A stretch of DNA of 64,000 nt from Struthidea cinerea (lineage: Eukaryota; Chordata; Aves; Passeriformes; Corcoracidae), in contig VZTI01001175.1 in the NCBI GenBank assembly GCA_013397865.1, positions 248,001 to 312,000 of the forward strand. The letters run 5' to 3'. Made by a program: the position numbers and the translations under genes. Positions 34,601-48,400 of the stretch are shown piece after piece. The notes under the pieces are model-generated. The model was not told where the DNA came from, did no database searches, and saw only the letters and a program-made list of their open reading frames with translations. Numbering within the stretch: the stretch's first letter is position 1; every line of letters starts with the position of its first letter.

Positions 34601-37343
34601 AAGTAAAATTCTTTCTGATTTCAAACATCCTCTTAGGATATCTGTTCCCACTTCACCTCTGCCCCCCCAGTCGTTTTTGTACCCTCAGTCCTCAGGATGA
34701 TACCTGGTTATAAACTCGTAGCTGTGCTCCAAGTTGAGTTCTGTTTGCCTGCTGGGTTTGAAAGATACTGTCTTTTCTTAGAAATTTTAGGGATGTCAAC
34801 TCTGATTTCTGCCGATTTTGCTGGCAGGTCACGGTGATTTCTGTTAAAGTTTTGTATCTAAAGGCAAGATTTAGTCTGTGCTTTCAGTCAGAATAGAGCA
34901 CCACAGTAAATCTGCCTTTTGGGCCAGTGTGTGGGACAGAACGGCTGCAGCCACATGACACCCAGCAGTGATAGGCTGTAAATGTGCTCTTAATGGTGCC
35001 CCAGCAGCTTTGGGCCAGATCAGGTGTCAGCCGTCCTTTAGCAGCTGGTAGAAGGACAAGTTGAGCACTGTACCATGTGTACTGGCTAATTTGATGGAAA
35101 TATGATTATCCAGCTATTCTAGAAACAGATCAGATTTGCACTGTGCAGGATCCAGGAGTGCACAAATCTGGAGATATCTGTGGCTCTGAGCAAAATGTGA
35201 GCTGGCTGCTGAATTTAGGTAATTGCTAACAAAGAATAGATGATGACAAACGGTTTGACTAGTTCTTTGCCCTCTCAGTGGATGGGGCGTTATTTTTTTT
35301 AATAACCTAGTCACAGGCAGGACACTAATTCCTCTTCCAGAATCTTAATTCTCCACACAAGTATTCTTCCCCTACAAAACCCAGCCCATCAGCCCTTGCA
35401 GTCTCTTAGCAGCCATTTACTTTCCAGAAGCCAAATAAAATCAGCATCACAACTTTGTTTCCTTTCTTGCTCACTAGCTTTGAGTGTAGTTCCTGTTTAA
35501 GGACATGTGATGTACTGGTACCTGTGTGGCTGCTAACTGCTCTTGTGTTCAATGCCCCGGCCCTGCAAGCTGGAGAACAAGAAAGCCAGGGAAAAGAGAT
35601 GGTGTTGAGCAGCATAGGCTGCTGTTGAGGCCACTACAGCTTGTCCTGTGCAGAGTTGTTGCCACTCCACACTGCAGGTTAAGAGTAACTCGTCTTACTG
35701 TGTTTGTATAGAGCTGATGCAGAGTCCCCTGTGCTCTCTAAGCCTGCACAGTTAAACCATGGCACAGTGGTACTGCCAGGAGGTTCTGTGGTACCACAAA
35801 GTGTGTAAGTTACCCACCAGCGTTGAGGTTAGGTGCTCCTTAATGCCCAACCGGGCTCCTATTAGACACCCACCGCCTGGTGCTTGGCTTGTAATGCATC
35901 TCCTTTTGGCATCCATGTGCTTCCGCTTAAACTGCATTCAGTAATCAGTGAGCTATGAGCTGCAACTGGGAGAAAATCACCTCTGGAGAGGAGACTCAGA
36001 CTGCGAGTGCACCTCTTGAAGGAGCAAGACAAGAAGGAAGCCAAGGTAAGAGTTTCTACTGTTTATGCCTTATGTACATGATCTGTCAGCTCTTTGGCTG
36101 ATGTGTTCTGGGGTTGTTCATACTACAGAGCTCAAGCCAGGGGTCCTCTGGGAGGTGGCAAACACTTCAAACCTTGAACAGTCACTGTGCTCTTGCTGGT
36201 GCTATGTGCTCAGCTGGGAAGAGGTAGATTTCTTCCTTTTAGCTGCCTAGTTGTTGGAAATGCTGGAAGCTGGATGGCTCTACAGATCACTACAGATTGG
36301 CAGGAGGCTTGGCTGTGTTGGCTATCCTAGAGCTGTGTCTCTTGGATCTCTCTGCTTCTAGTCTGATACTACTTTGTTGTTACTACAGGCTTGTGGGCTC
36401 TTAGTATGCCATATGCAGAAATCTGTTCTGTGCAGAGACAGACCTCACACTGCACTTGCAGACATTTCCTAATTGCATGTGGTTGTCATTGGTTAAATGT
36501 TATTTATACAGGTTTTCCTGTTCTTCTCCTTATTTGATAGTAAATGGTAAAAGAGAACAGTGTGCATGTTTTGACTTTTGTATAAGAATGCCACTGGAAA
36601 GGGCCCACTTCAGTTTCCCGTCTTAGCTGAAAATTGGATGATAACTTGATTGTGTCAGTTTTATTGCCTAAATGTTACCAAGCTGGAGAGGAAATGTTAA
36701 TAAGGGCAATATTATTAAGGCAATAACCTACAACTGACCTTTCTGCTTTTCCTGATGATAGGGGTGGGTGGATGGATGACACCTAAAATGTGGGTGTTCT
36801 CAGAGGGTGTGGGTATTTCTTGATATCTCTGTTCTATTTGTGACAAGTGCTGCCATGCAGATAGGGCAAACTGAAGAATTTGGCTGATAAGTAGTTCCGA
36901 ACCATATCTAGACAATGTGAAGCAGAGGATTCATGACAAAACATTGCTGCTGCTTTTTCATTTCCTGAACAGTCTGGAGTTAGCATGTGGGACCCAAATG
37001 CTGTGACACTGGGGAGATTTTGGAATACCTATAGCCTCTTGCCATTCAACAGTATTTACTTGACAGAAGAAGAGACTGGTAGAAAGGAAATTGGTTTCCT
37101 GACTTTAACAGCAAAAATATGGAATGATTTGATGGGATAGAAACAGCAGCTACCATTCCACTAGCTGTCTGTTGTTGGTGTCTACCATGTGATCCGTGGA
37201 AGCAAAGATGATCTGTAATGGGGTTTCAGGGTAATCAAGACTGGGCCCTGCAGTGCCTTGTGTGAGGTTGTCTGGGCCCCCAGAGAACTGAGGAGTCCTG
37301 CAAAATCCGTGCATCCCACGTTGTTAGAGAAGGTGCATCTCAG
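28601..37343. other. Intergenic region between convergent genes
   Basis: About 8.7 kb with no supported gene. The longest open frames (163 codons ending near 30793 and 147 codons at 33624-34067, both - strand) have no recognisable domain or flanking exons. A poly-T run lies at about 30616-30629. A long TSPAN3 3' UTR variant could extend into the first kilobase. Confidence 0.6.
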
Positions 37344-39297
37344 TTTATTTTTTTTTTCTGTCTAATTAAGATAATCTGCAAAATAGCTACCTAAATTTAT
37401 TTCTTTCTTGGTTTATTAGTCTTCTTTGTGGAAGACTGAGTGTTCAAGAAGTAAATACATTAAATCTCTTGTGCTTTCAGTTTCCTCTCCTGCTGTAGTT
37501 AACAGGGGATGCTGTGGTTGTCGGGCAGCCTCCACTCATAAAGTCCTGGCCAAGCTATTGTGCATCTTTCTGTCACTTCAGGCATGGTCACAGAAACCTC
37601 TCCTTCCCTTTCCAGCCTGGGAAAGCACTGCTGTTCTTACACTGCTGCCTTCAGTGCCATCCCTGCTCCTCCTGAGCCTGTGCTAATGCCAGGGGCTCGG
37701 AGCCCTTCAGCACTGATGTGGATGTGCTGCATGATAATTCGGGGGAGTGTGGGAAGGACAAGTGTGCCTGTGCAAAGGACTGCAGGCAGCTAAAGAAAAA
37801 GGGCCTGGTGCAACTTCTATTCCATTCTTGAAGGAAGAATTCGAATAAGATACTGCAAGTGCCTCTGACCTTCATTGTGTTTCATTTAAGAAAAGATTGC
37901 ATTGGCCATTGCAGCTATTTTCTTTTGTCTAAATTTCTCTTGTCTTCTTGCTGTGTCTGAGCTAACAGTTCCTCCCTCCTCCATGCCTTTCAGATAGCAA
38001 TAGGATTAACTTTCATTGTCTTGATTCAGTTACAGGACCTGAAATCTTGGCAAACACAGTCATTCTGCCCCCAGAAACAGTTTGCTGTGATTCAAATTAA
38101 ATCATTGATTTTTAATTTTTTTTAACTATCTTGAAATACTGAAAAGGGAAGAATGGCAGAAACTATCCATCAATCCCTTGTACAGTACAGTAACAGTTGG
38201 AAACATTCTTAAATATTGAAGTAGAAAGACTGATAGAGCTGAAATCTGTGAACCTGCACAGTGCAACTTCTCTGAAGAGGGTTTGTTGAAGAATGAGCAC
38301 ATTAGACGTGCCTGCGAAGAAACCAGGATGTCCCTGTGCCAGCAATCCCAGAGGTGCAGAGGCTGCAGGCAGCACATGGAGGCAGAGCAGCCTGTGGGCA
38401 GGAGAGGTGCAAGGGAGGCTGCCCTGCTGACACGAGTGTGGAGATTGCAGGAGGAGGTAATTGGCGATTCTCTGTTGCTCAGAGGAGAGGAATCAGGGCA
38501 GTGCAGCACTGCTGGAGGCTTGGCTTAGCTGCTGTTTGTGTTGTTGGATTTTTAAACTTCAGCATTCCAGAGAGGCGTTAGGGAAACCATCCGACCAAGG
38601 CAAAAGCAAGCCTTGGGCCCATCATCTGTCCCAGAATCCAGTGCAAAGCAGAGCCATGGCTAGCATGGATTTCATTGTGTTAGGAGATGGTTGTGATGGG
38701 GAGCGCCTCAAGTTTTCCTACTAGGGATGTGTCCCGGTCCTTCAGGTGCTCCTCTCTAGCTGCATTCACTTTTTTTTGTGTTTTCATCAGTGACTTATAA
38801 ACCATCCACTGTTAAAAATGCCAGCATGGCCTGTGCAGGGAGAGAAAGGGATCCGTGGCAGAGAATGTGGCTGCTGTGACCATGATGGTGGCTCACAGGC
38901 TGGCTGGAGACAGTCCTCCATCCTGGAGAAACTGCACTTGCTTCTGTGATCTTTTCCCTTTGCGCGGTTGAGATCTGGGCAGGATTTTCCTCCCAGGGTT
39001 GCCGAGCTTTGCAATGCTGCTGGCAGCACAGTGTGCTGAGGGTAGGACTGTGCCAAAATGTGCAAGTCCTAATCTCTCAGGAGTGAGGATGGTTTTTGCA
39101 GACAGTGTAGGCCAGGAGATGCTGGGATGAGGCAGGAGCAAGGGAGAGAAAAGCATGGTCAGTTGGTTATTTCCTGACTGGTAGTTGTAGAAAACATTAT
39201 TATTGGGATGCCCTTGGTCAGCTGAAGCAGACCTTTTGTGCTGATTGTTTTCAGTGATAGAATATTTGTAAAGTCTGAGGACTGGGGCTTCTTTTCA
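37344..39297 (-). other. PSTPIP1: Probable PSTPIP1 3' untranslated region
   Basis: Lies directly after the PSTPIP1 stop on the - strand. Reading away from the stop, an ATTAAA (38111-38116) comes first. The first AATAAA hexamers are a cluster at 37412-37417, 37396-37401 and 37344-37349. The 3' UTR would therefore be about 1.2 or 1.9 kb. The end is inferred from these signals only. Confidence 0.45.
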
Positions 39298-39429
39298 TCA
39301 AAGCTTTTCAAGATAAGACCCTGGCACAAAGCCTCGCTGCCCATTCCTTTCTGCTGTCCACCAGCCATCCTCATTTTCTGCGATGACAACTACAATGTCT
39401 CCTTCACTGATGTCCAGTTCATCCACGTT
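39298..39429 (-). CDS. PSTPIP1: PSTPIP1 last coding exon: SH3 C-terminal part and stop
   Basis: 132 bases, 43 residues plus TGA, phase 0. Encodes the acidic NVDELDISEGD (n-Src side), the conserved GWW of the ligand groove, then GFVPGSYLEKL with the groove Pro and Tyr. Acceptor TTTCAG. The open frame upstream of the acceptor is intronic. Confidence 0.97.
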   Translation of the reverse strand, partial: NVDELDISEGDIVVVIAENEDGWWTAERNGQRGFVPGSYLEKL

Positions 39430-42400
39430 CTGAAAGGAGAAAGGGAAAAGAAATGTAATTAGCCTGAGAGCACAAGAGGGCCCAAGCATGTATCTGGTGG
39501 CTTTTTTTTTTTTAATCCTGCCCTTCATCAACAGTCTGCTGGTGTCCTTCTGGTTGCAATGAATCTGAAATACCAGACAGTGAGGGATTAAGCATTTTGG
39601 CTATTTCCTTAAGATCCTCAAATTTCCCCAGCTTCCATGGTGTCTCCTCCTGCATAACTTGATGGTTTTCTCACTGGGGAAGTCCAGAAAGGGTTAAATA
39701 CAACTCTCCTAAACCAGCTCACCATGACCTGCACAGTCTGCAGGTGTTGCTAAATAAAACAGAGCATAGCTTAATTCCTAAGGGGGATAGCAGTGTCTCT
39801 GCTAATCCATGCCTGAAATAGGTCTCTCCGTTCTTTTAGTAGGGAACAGCAGTGACCAGTGGGGGGACAGTGACTCTTCGACAGCAGTGACTTTTATCCC
39901 CAGACAAATGCAGCAGTTGCAAATAAGCTCTCCCTGAGCTCCCAGGCAGCTATCAGTGTTCAGTGGTGCTGTCCTATTTTCCATAGGAAACCACTTTGCT
40001 ACCCACAGTGTAGTAAATAGAAAACAGGGTGAGAGAGGCTTCCAGAGATGTTTGATGTGTCAGCTAAAACTAAATTTAATGCACCTGAGTAGGTAAGAAT
40101 GGACTCAAAAAATGAGAGGCCTCAATGTACATTATACTAAAGGTAGTAACAGGCTCTTTTCTCAGCAGGAAAAATCCCTATGTGGCATAGTTTTAAGGGG
40201 ACTCCCAGAGTAATGAGGTGATCCAGTAGTCTCCTTAGGGGAACTGCCATTAACAGTGAGGTGCTTTCAGCTGTGCTTGCATGAAATTTCAGGTAAATAA
40301 TAAAAGAAAGTTTAAAATTACGCAAAAAAACCCCAACATCTAATAAAAGGTGTTGAAATACTGCTGTACCAAGGGCAAGTGCTCCTCTTGAGCTTTTTCT
40401 CTCTATCTTTTATCTGGCTATCTATTTTGTCACTGTCACAGTTCTTCAAGGTTGGCTGTTTATGGCAGGCCCCTTGGTGTGAGGCTGTCTCTGCACTGAG
40501 ACATGAGACCTCCTGGATGCTGTTTCTTCTGCTGATCTGAAGCTAATAAAAGGAAATAACATGTAAAGCAACTGGGGTTGGAGGCCAGGTTCTGGAGTCC
40601 ATCTGAATTAGCAAATATTTATAACCAGTCCATTCACAACCTTTTACTAATTGTATTCTGCCTGGTTAGGACTGGAGTCAGGGAGAATTCAATATCCCAG
40701 CTAAGGATGCAGGTTGTTCTCTTTAACAATCTTTTGGCAGATGAACCACATCCACTGTGATTCTGCAACTTGCAACATGGAAGTATAGGCCAAGAATATC
40801 CTTTATGGGATTCAGTCCCTTCCGGCATGGAGAGCCAGCATGCTAAACTGGAGCAGGACAAATCATGTCCCTGGCTGTAACATCTGATTCATGCTGATTC
40901 AAACATTTTGAAAATGTAAATTCTGTGAAGGAGATGTCAGCATCATTTATTTTAAATCTAACACTATGAAGTATGTATTTTGAAGCCGTTTTTACCTGGG
41001 CTGTGTAGTCATAAAGTACTCTGTAGTCCTGTGATGATGTGATCCCAGCTTTTTCATTTACAAAAATGGATGCATAGACTCCGTCTGTTCTCTCTGGCAG
41101 GAAAAAAATAAGGAAGAAATACCCACCACAGAAACAAAGAGTTCAGTGCTTATAAATGCGTGGGATCATATGCAAGAGTTCACAAATACAAGGGTTTCTG
41201 TTCTCTCTCTGCCTGGAGATGTACATGTATAGAAAAGCTGCTGTGAACTGTAGGTAGTGTTGCACAAAAACTGTCCCCCATTGATGGGATGACAATACAC
41301 CCATTGAACTTTGTGGGAGGTCAGAAACTAGCTTCAGCCTCATCCAGGTCGGGAAAAATGTTTACCCTGGTAAAACACAATCCAAGTCATCCAAGGAGGG
41401 AAATGGTCTGATTAAAATGGTTTAAAAATGTTGCTACTGGGGGTATAAAATTCTAGCAGTTCAGTGACTCACATAGGGCTTTTTTTTTTTCCCCTTGAGA
41501 AAAATGGAAAATACTGTGCCAATGGGTCACCAGACATTTTCCAGTGGTTTATATAGTTCTCACACAGCTATTTGTCATGGGCATAACTTTTTTTGCACAT
41601 GTTTTGGTTTAATAAGTTTGTTATTATTAGGAAAACTTCTTATTTCTTCCTGGCATCTGTCTGGGAGCTTCCCCTGCTGAGCACCAAATGCAGCAAGTGA
41701 GAGTCCGGGCTGTGTTTCTGGGTGCCCAAGCAGGCAGGTCTGACAGAGGCAGTTGATTTTAAAGCTGTTTGAAAACAACTTTTCGTTTGGTAAGAACTAC
41801 AGTTAAAATACTTTTGTTTACTATCAAACCAATAAAAATGTCAAACTATTACCTTCTACATAGTCAAAATACTGTGTTTTAGATATCATCTGATAAATTC
41901 CTAGTTATAAGGATTACAAGACAACAGTGTAACTGTCAGATGAGATGGATATTTGTATTCATAAGCCAAGTGCCTGGTCTGTTAAAAATTTTATGTATTT
42001 TCTTGGGCCTTTTTGTGGTAGTTATTCTACACAAGGAGAAAACTAATATCTAAGTCAGACTGCTGCTCTGAATGTACAGTCCCCCCTGCCTAGATGGAGG
42101 TCTTGAAGAGTCTGTGGATTATTTGGCACTTTAATCTTGGAAATTTGTTCAATACACATCCAAGCAAAATTCATTTCCAGACTACTCTTGCCTGCCAACA
42201 TGTGAATATCTGCTGTACATTTCTGCTCTATGTCAAAGCCTGGTTTAGCAACACAATCTAAAACAAACACATCTGGTAAACCGATTTCCTGCGGAGCATA
42301 CCCAGAGGAGGGGCTGAAGGAGTGGCAGTTTCCACATTGTTTTTACTGCTCCCATGCAGAAGTCCAGAGAATCTGCAGAAACAAGAGAAGCCAAAACCAA

Positions 42401-45400
42401 AATGAGTGAACAGGCCTGGGTATGAGCATTCCTTCATCTCAGCTCTCTGACTCAGCCTTCCCTCCATCTGCTTCACACCAAGTAGATGTCACTTCTTCCC
42501 ATGGCCTTCTATTTTCATTTATGCTGTAGATATATTTATCTTCCATTAAAAATGGGTTTTTAAAAATGCAGCAGTATATTGAACCATCAGCCATCACTAA
42601 ATTGTGCATGAAATGCAGCAGATAATATTTTTTTGTAGAGCCAAAGGCTCGTGGTGTGAAACTCCAATTATTTCACAATGTTAAAATGATGAGAATTGTC
42701 AGTTGCTTGTAAGAGATTAACATCTCTTTGTGCTTAAGGAAAACCCTGATACAATTTAAAATACAGAGCTTGTGTAACGAGCCTTTCTAAAAGCTGTGAG
42801 TTTAAGTGAATTTTTATTTTAATCTATCCCGAGTTATTTCCTATATCACAGCTGGGTACTGAAGACTAAGTAAAGTGAGAAAATGGGTTAGGATTCTCAA
42901 GCAGAGATAGAAATAGCACTGCATGCTTAAGGCATAGTTAAAGGGTCTGATTTTTCAGCTAGTGAACATTCAGTTTTTCTGGAAAATGGATATCCTATCT
43001 CAACCATTCCTGAAAGATTCAGGCTGAGTCTCTCTAGGCTCCGTGCCCATGCTGCTCACAGTTGTGTTCTGAATGGCAGTACAATTGTCTTATGTAACTG
43101 CACAGGATGCAGCATTGAATTCATCATTAGAGAAGATCCAGTTTCCAACTGAAAACCAAAGTATTGTGCATAACCCTGATCAGCTCACTGGCAAGCCTGG
43201 ACCACATTTCAAACGGGAGATCACAGCCTGCTTCTTGTCTTTGCCATGTCATAGGGCTTGTTAAATTATAAATCTCTTCTGCTTTAACTATGGTGCCCTC
43301 CCCACTGTGAGTTAGCCATTTTAGTATAAAATATTTAAACCAATAGAGCCACCATGCTCTTCTGCTGATATAACTGCATCCATGTTCTAACAATTTACCA
43401 GCAGAAGTGGATCAGAATAAGGAAAATTGCTTCCCTAATCATCACAGTTATTCCGCCCTGTGTTTTTCCCTTTGATCCACATAGAGAGAGCAGCTCTTTA
43501 TTCTGCTCAGCTGAGTGGTGCCGTAAGCCTGGAGGAATTGTCCCAAAGGACAGCTCTCCCAGCCCTTGCTCCCAGCCAGATTCTCCTTCACCCTCGCTGG
43601 AACAAACTGGTTTTGTTGCTACGTGCCCTGACTCACTAGGAAAGAGGAAACAAGTGACTGCTACCCATTGCTGGCTGAGTAATTGTGTGATGAACTCATC
43701 CCCCGTCCCTCTTCCCACTAGGTCATATAGCAGAATTGCTCTGACTCCATTTTAATACCTTTACTTCTTCTGTCAAGTCATATTTACTGATACATAGTTG
43801 CCTCTTGCTACACAGAAAGAAATAATAACTTTCCCTGTCGTGTTTTCTGTCGTCATGCATGGCTGTTGATACAGAGAAATACCTGTTCTGGGAACTGAAG
43901 TTTGCCACTCACCTCTTCATCATCCCACAGGACTGGGTGGGGCTGCTGCTGCGCCTGTCGGGCTCTCTGCTGTAGTAGCTCTCATACCCTATTGCATCTG
44001 CAACAGGGCAATAAAAATGAGATGTTCAAACAGGAAACCCTGTGAGAAAACATTGTTTTCTCCCTGCCAGAACGCGACCTGGGGCTGCTGGAGCAAACTG
44101 CAGTGCAGCACCTGTCTGCCCTCACCTGGAAGGTGGCTGGAGCAGCTCAGGGGAACTCGGGGGCTTGACAAAAGCCATTCCAGTGGCTGTAAACAGCCAA
44201 GTCCCTGGTGGCAAGGCACTCTCGGCCTGAGCTGGGCACAGCCAGGGGCCTGAGGCCCTATTCGAAGAGCTGTGACTACCCTAATGAGGAAGGCAGTTTC
44301 CTCCATGGCTCCTTCTTCTATTGCCTCAAAGCTCAGGATTTAAGGGGGCAGAGTGTGGTCATTGTGAGCCTCAGACTGTGTTCATGATAGAATTTGCTGC
44401 AGCACATTCTGTTTCTTTTTTCCTCAATGTATCCAGTCAGGAATTTTTGTCAGAGCTGGGGAGATTTCTGAGTGTTATTGCCTGCAGCAATAACGAGCAA
44501 TTTCCTGGTGTGTTTCCCGACCTTTCATATCTCCCCCATCCACCTCCTGAGAGCTTATTTGCTGTTTACCCAGAGATATTTGGGGTTTGTTCTCTCAAAC
44601 ACATTTATGTTGCAGTTCCTTCACTCTCCCCTATGGTGTCGTTAACAGTGAAATTGAGACCATTTCCAGGTCTAACTTTACAGATGAAATAGTTGCAGAT
44701 GGATTTATTTGTCATCTCAGAGCTCCCAGTGTAGCTGCTTACAGCTGGTGGCCACACACCCTTTCTGCCTGCTTGGTGTGAGAGGCAAACAAACATGAGT
44801 GAAGTCTGATACTGTTTTATCTCAGCCCTCATACCAGCAAGTTAAGAAAGACATTGGACTTGGGCTAAAGGTTATGTTGACATTCTCACACTGCGTCAGC
44901 CAAGATAATAAGCTATGAGATAATAAAATATGAGCCGGCACATAGAGCTAGTGAGTGTGAAGAATCCCTCTAAATAAGACTCACAGTAATCAGGGAGTTT
45001 TCTGACCAATTTAAAGGTCTCCTGTTGCCCTTGTGGATTGTCACCTTAGCACAGTTTCCAGTCTAGAGGGTATTGTAAGATTGGGTAGAAAAGGAACTGA
45101 GCAAGACCATCAAGAAGGTTTGATCAGGATGAAGGTCTTCTGCCACACAATGCAAAATTAGACGTGGATTTCCTCCTGCATTTTGCAAATAATAGCACAG
45201 ATCAACAGTTCACCATGTGCTACAGTGCAAACTCATTAGCCAGAGCTGTGGAGATACTAGGATTTTGCTTCCAGAACATGTCATCTTCTAGAAGGTGGCA
45301 AAAATAAAAACAACAAAAAAACAAGTCAGGTTTTTCTTTGCCTTTCATAAAGTTCTCAAGGGTTTTTTCCACCTAGTTCTTATTAGAAATGACTTCTGAC

Positions 45401-48400
45401 ATAGCCAAGAGCTTTTTTGTAGAAATTGCCTAGGTGACTGGAGAATGACAAATCTCACATAGGGAAAAACCAAAACCAAAAAAATCTAGCTGAGAATTAC
45501 AAATTTCTTAGAATACAGAAGTTTCACACTGTTGCAAGGCACAGTTCTCCCTTCTGCTGCTGAAAATGTAATTTTTCCTGAGTAAGTTCTCCTGTATCCG
45601 TGAATTTAAATCCCCTGTGTGAAGAAGAATAATTATAGCAGCAAAATGGCATCCAGTACAGCAGTATCAATATATTAGTTTCAAAAAATTCCCCAAATCC
45701 CAGTTTTTAATCATCATAAGAGTAATGGCACAAAGGCTGAGTGAAAAGCAGGCCTCAGATAGCTCAGTGCTGACTTAGTGGCAGCACCCAGCTCTGCTGA
45801 AGAAGGTCCTGGGGTGTAATTCCTGCGAGCTTTGAGCTCTGCAGTGAAATCAAAGGGGTGGAACTTGTTCTGGTACAAGAGTTATCCCCAGGGATGGGGC
45901 CTTCATGCAGCTGGTTTTGTACCTGTACAACTCCTAGCATGGAAGGGCTTTATCAAGGATAAAATTTTCTTGTGCCAGTATAGCTTCTTCCCCACTCTGA
46001 CTGGAAGTAAGTAAGCTCTGTGGACTACTGAGGGGATTTTCTCTTGATGTAGCACTTGGTGTTAGAGCAGAGAGGGGAAGCGAGACAGTATCTGCACAGA
46101 TTGGAAAAAAAATGGAGGAAAGGATCTTTTCAGCATAGATACATGACATCAGCTAAGTTTTTGTTTGCTGTAGCAGCTGCCCAGAGCTGGAAGCAGCCTG
46201 TAACTATCTTGCGTTGCCTGTTGAAGTACTCGGGTGTGGTTTGTGTTGGGCCATGTGACACATTAGACAGCTCCTTTCCTGCGGAGTGTTTGGAGAATTC
46301 CTACCTTGGAGCAGCAGGTTTTCATTTCACAACTGCTCTTGCCTCTTGCTGTGTCAATCTCCATTTCAGCCCAGAGGTTTTGAGCATTGAAGTCAAGGAA
46401 AAGGCAGCTTTGGCTTGAACGGGCAGAGCCTGTGAACCTGACAGCACTTCTGTGTGCTGGGGCAGAGCCAATTTCATTCAGAATTTCCCCCAGTCAAAGT
46501 CTTGGCTTATGCAAACAACTTTCTGAGAGCAGAAAATTTGTTATTCCCCATTGGGCATGTGGAACAGAATAGAAAACTGGGTCTTCTCTGTGCTGCAAAC
46601 AAAGAGGCAGCACCTCTGTCAAGTGGACACCGGGGTGCAGTTACATGGCAAGTTGGCTCTGTCTTGTCACCACTGCAGGAAGCTGAAGTTGCCATTTCTG
46701 AAAGGCAATTTGCCACCTCCTTAGCAGTGTCAGTTCAGCTGTACTGTGAAATGAGCCTGGTTGCAAAGCCAAAATAAGTTTTTTCTTCTTTGGAGGATTA
46801 TTTTTAAGCTGGATCATTCCGCTATCCCACTTACAGCGCCACAGGCAGCGACGGCAGCACAGTGAGGGGGAAGTGAGCCATGGCAGGTGGGAGCGAATAG
46901 TTGGAGCAGAAACTCCTCCAGCTGGTTTCACCTCCAAAGGACGTGGTGCTGCACAAGTCATCTGACAAGATCAGTAGGAATAATTACCTGGAGGTTGTGT
47001 TCCTGTCATTTTCGTCTTAATGAAGTAGTCTATGTCTGACTCTACAACACAGTTCTCCAAGCTGACCCGAACCTCTTCATACAGCTACAAAACAGAATCC
47101 AAGAGTTTAATTTAACTTTTAACATTTCACATTGAATTAACAAATAATGCTCTTGTAGTAATTTTCCCCTTAAGAGATACTTTATACTTGGTACATGTCC
47201 GACCTGGCTGATCTTTAGCCTGTCCCCTGTACAAATATTCTTGTAAACACACCTGCTTGTTTGTGCTATGGATAGTCTTCAAAGAGAGGAGGACAAAGGC
47301 AGTCCAGGACTTTTCAATGCAATAAAGAAATTAATAGCAGGAAACAAGCATTCAAAGTCAAATCTAGTGTATTCTTTACATCTTCCAGTTTTGAGGCCAT
47401 GACTGGATGCCTATTTTGAAATTGTCTCAGAGCCCAGATAGACTCAACTGAGGGTTTTGGTAGCAGGAAGCATTCCCCAACAAACTGAGGAGGACACGCG
47501 TGAGTGTCACCAAGCGTGACACAGACTGTGTGCATCCAGACATGCATCTGGCTTACATCTAGAGAGAACAGGAGTAAGATGTTCCCCTGGACACAGTCAG
47601 CACTGCAGAGAAGGGCAAGCCAGGCTGTACCTCATCATCCTTCACACACTGCAGGGAGAGCTGGTTGCAGTGCACCCACAGCGAGTTCCGCAGGATCGTG
47701 ATGCGGTCGCACTCCTGGAGCTGGAAGACCTAAAGCCAAAAAGGAAACCTGATGTAGCCTCATACTGAGTTATTTACTTTGCAGGCTGTGACAGGGCTGG
47801 GGATGCAAACCCATTCTGAAGGCCCCATTGTAAAGGATGTTTTTTCAGTTAGTGGAGAAACTACATCTACTGTTTGTGCTCAAAAATTTGTTCCCATTGG
47901 TTGCACCAAATTAAAGTTATGTTGTAGAGACCAAAACAAAGCAGAGGAGAGGAATCCAGGTCTGGATTTGACTGCTGTCTCTACTGTTGAGGGTTTCAGA
48001 GTCAGGGTCCTTCCTGTCTGCTCATCACACTGAATGAAATCTTGATGTTTAACAGTAGAGTACTGGCATGAAAGGGTTGTATTTATGTTAGAGGTAGAGC
48101 CAAAACTACCCACCTCTGCCATCTGAAATGTCTCTCTAAACTTTTCTCTTTTGAAAGTACTTGAGGCTCTCTGGAGTTGACTCTGCATATCTAAGATACT
48201 TTTGTGGTAAAAAGAAGGCATTTTTCTGTCTTCAGAGTCTAGTCTTTTCCTTCATCTGTCTGATTTCCTCATGTTGCTGCACGGCTTAGGAAAAATGAAG
48301 GGGGTAGAGAGAGAAGTGTGAACTGATTTGGGGGAAGAGGCAGATAAGCTCTTTCTTTAAAAACTTTAAAAAACCTAAATCACCCTGATCTCTACATTGT

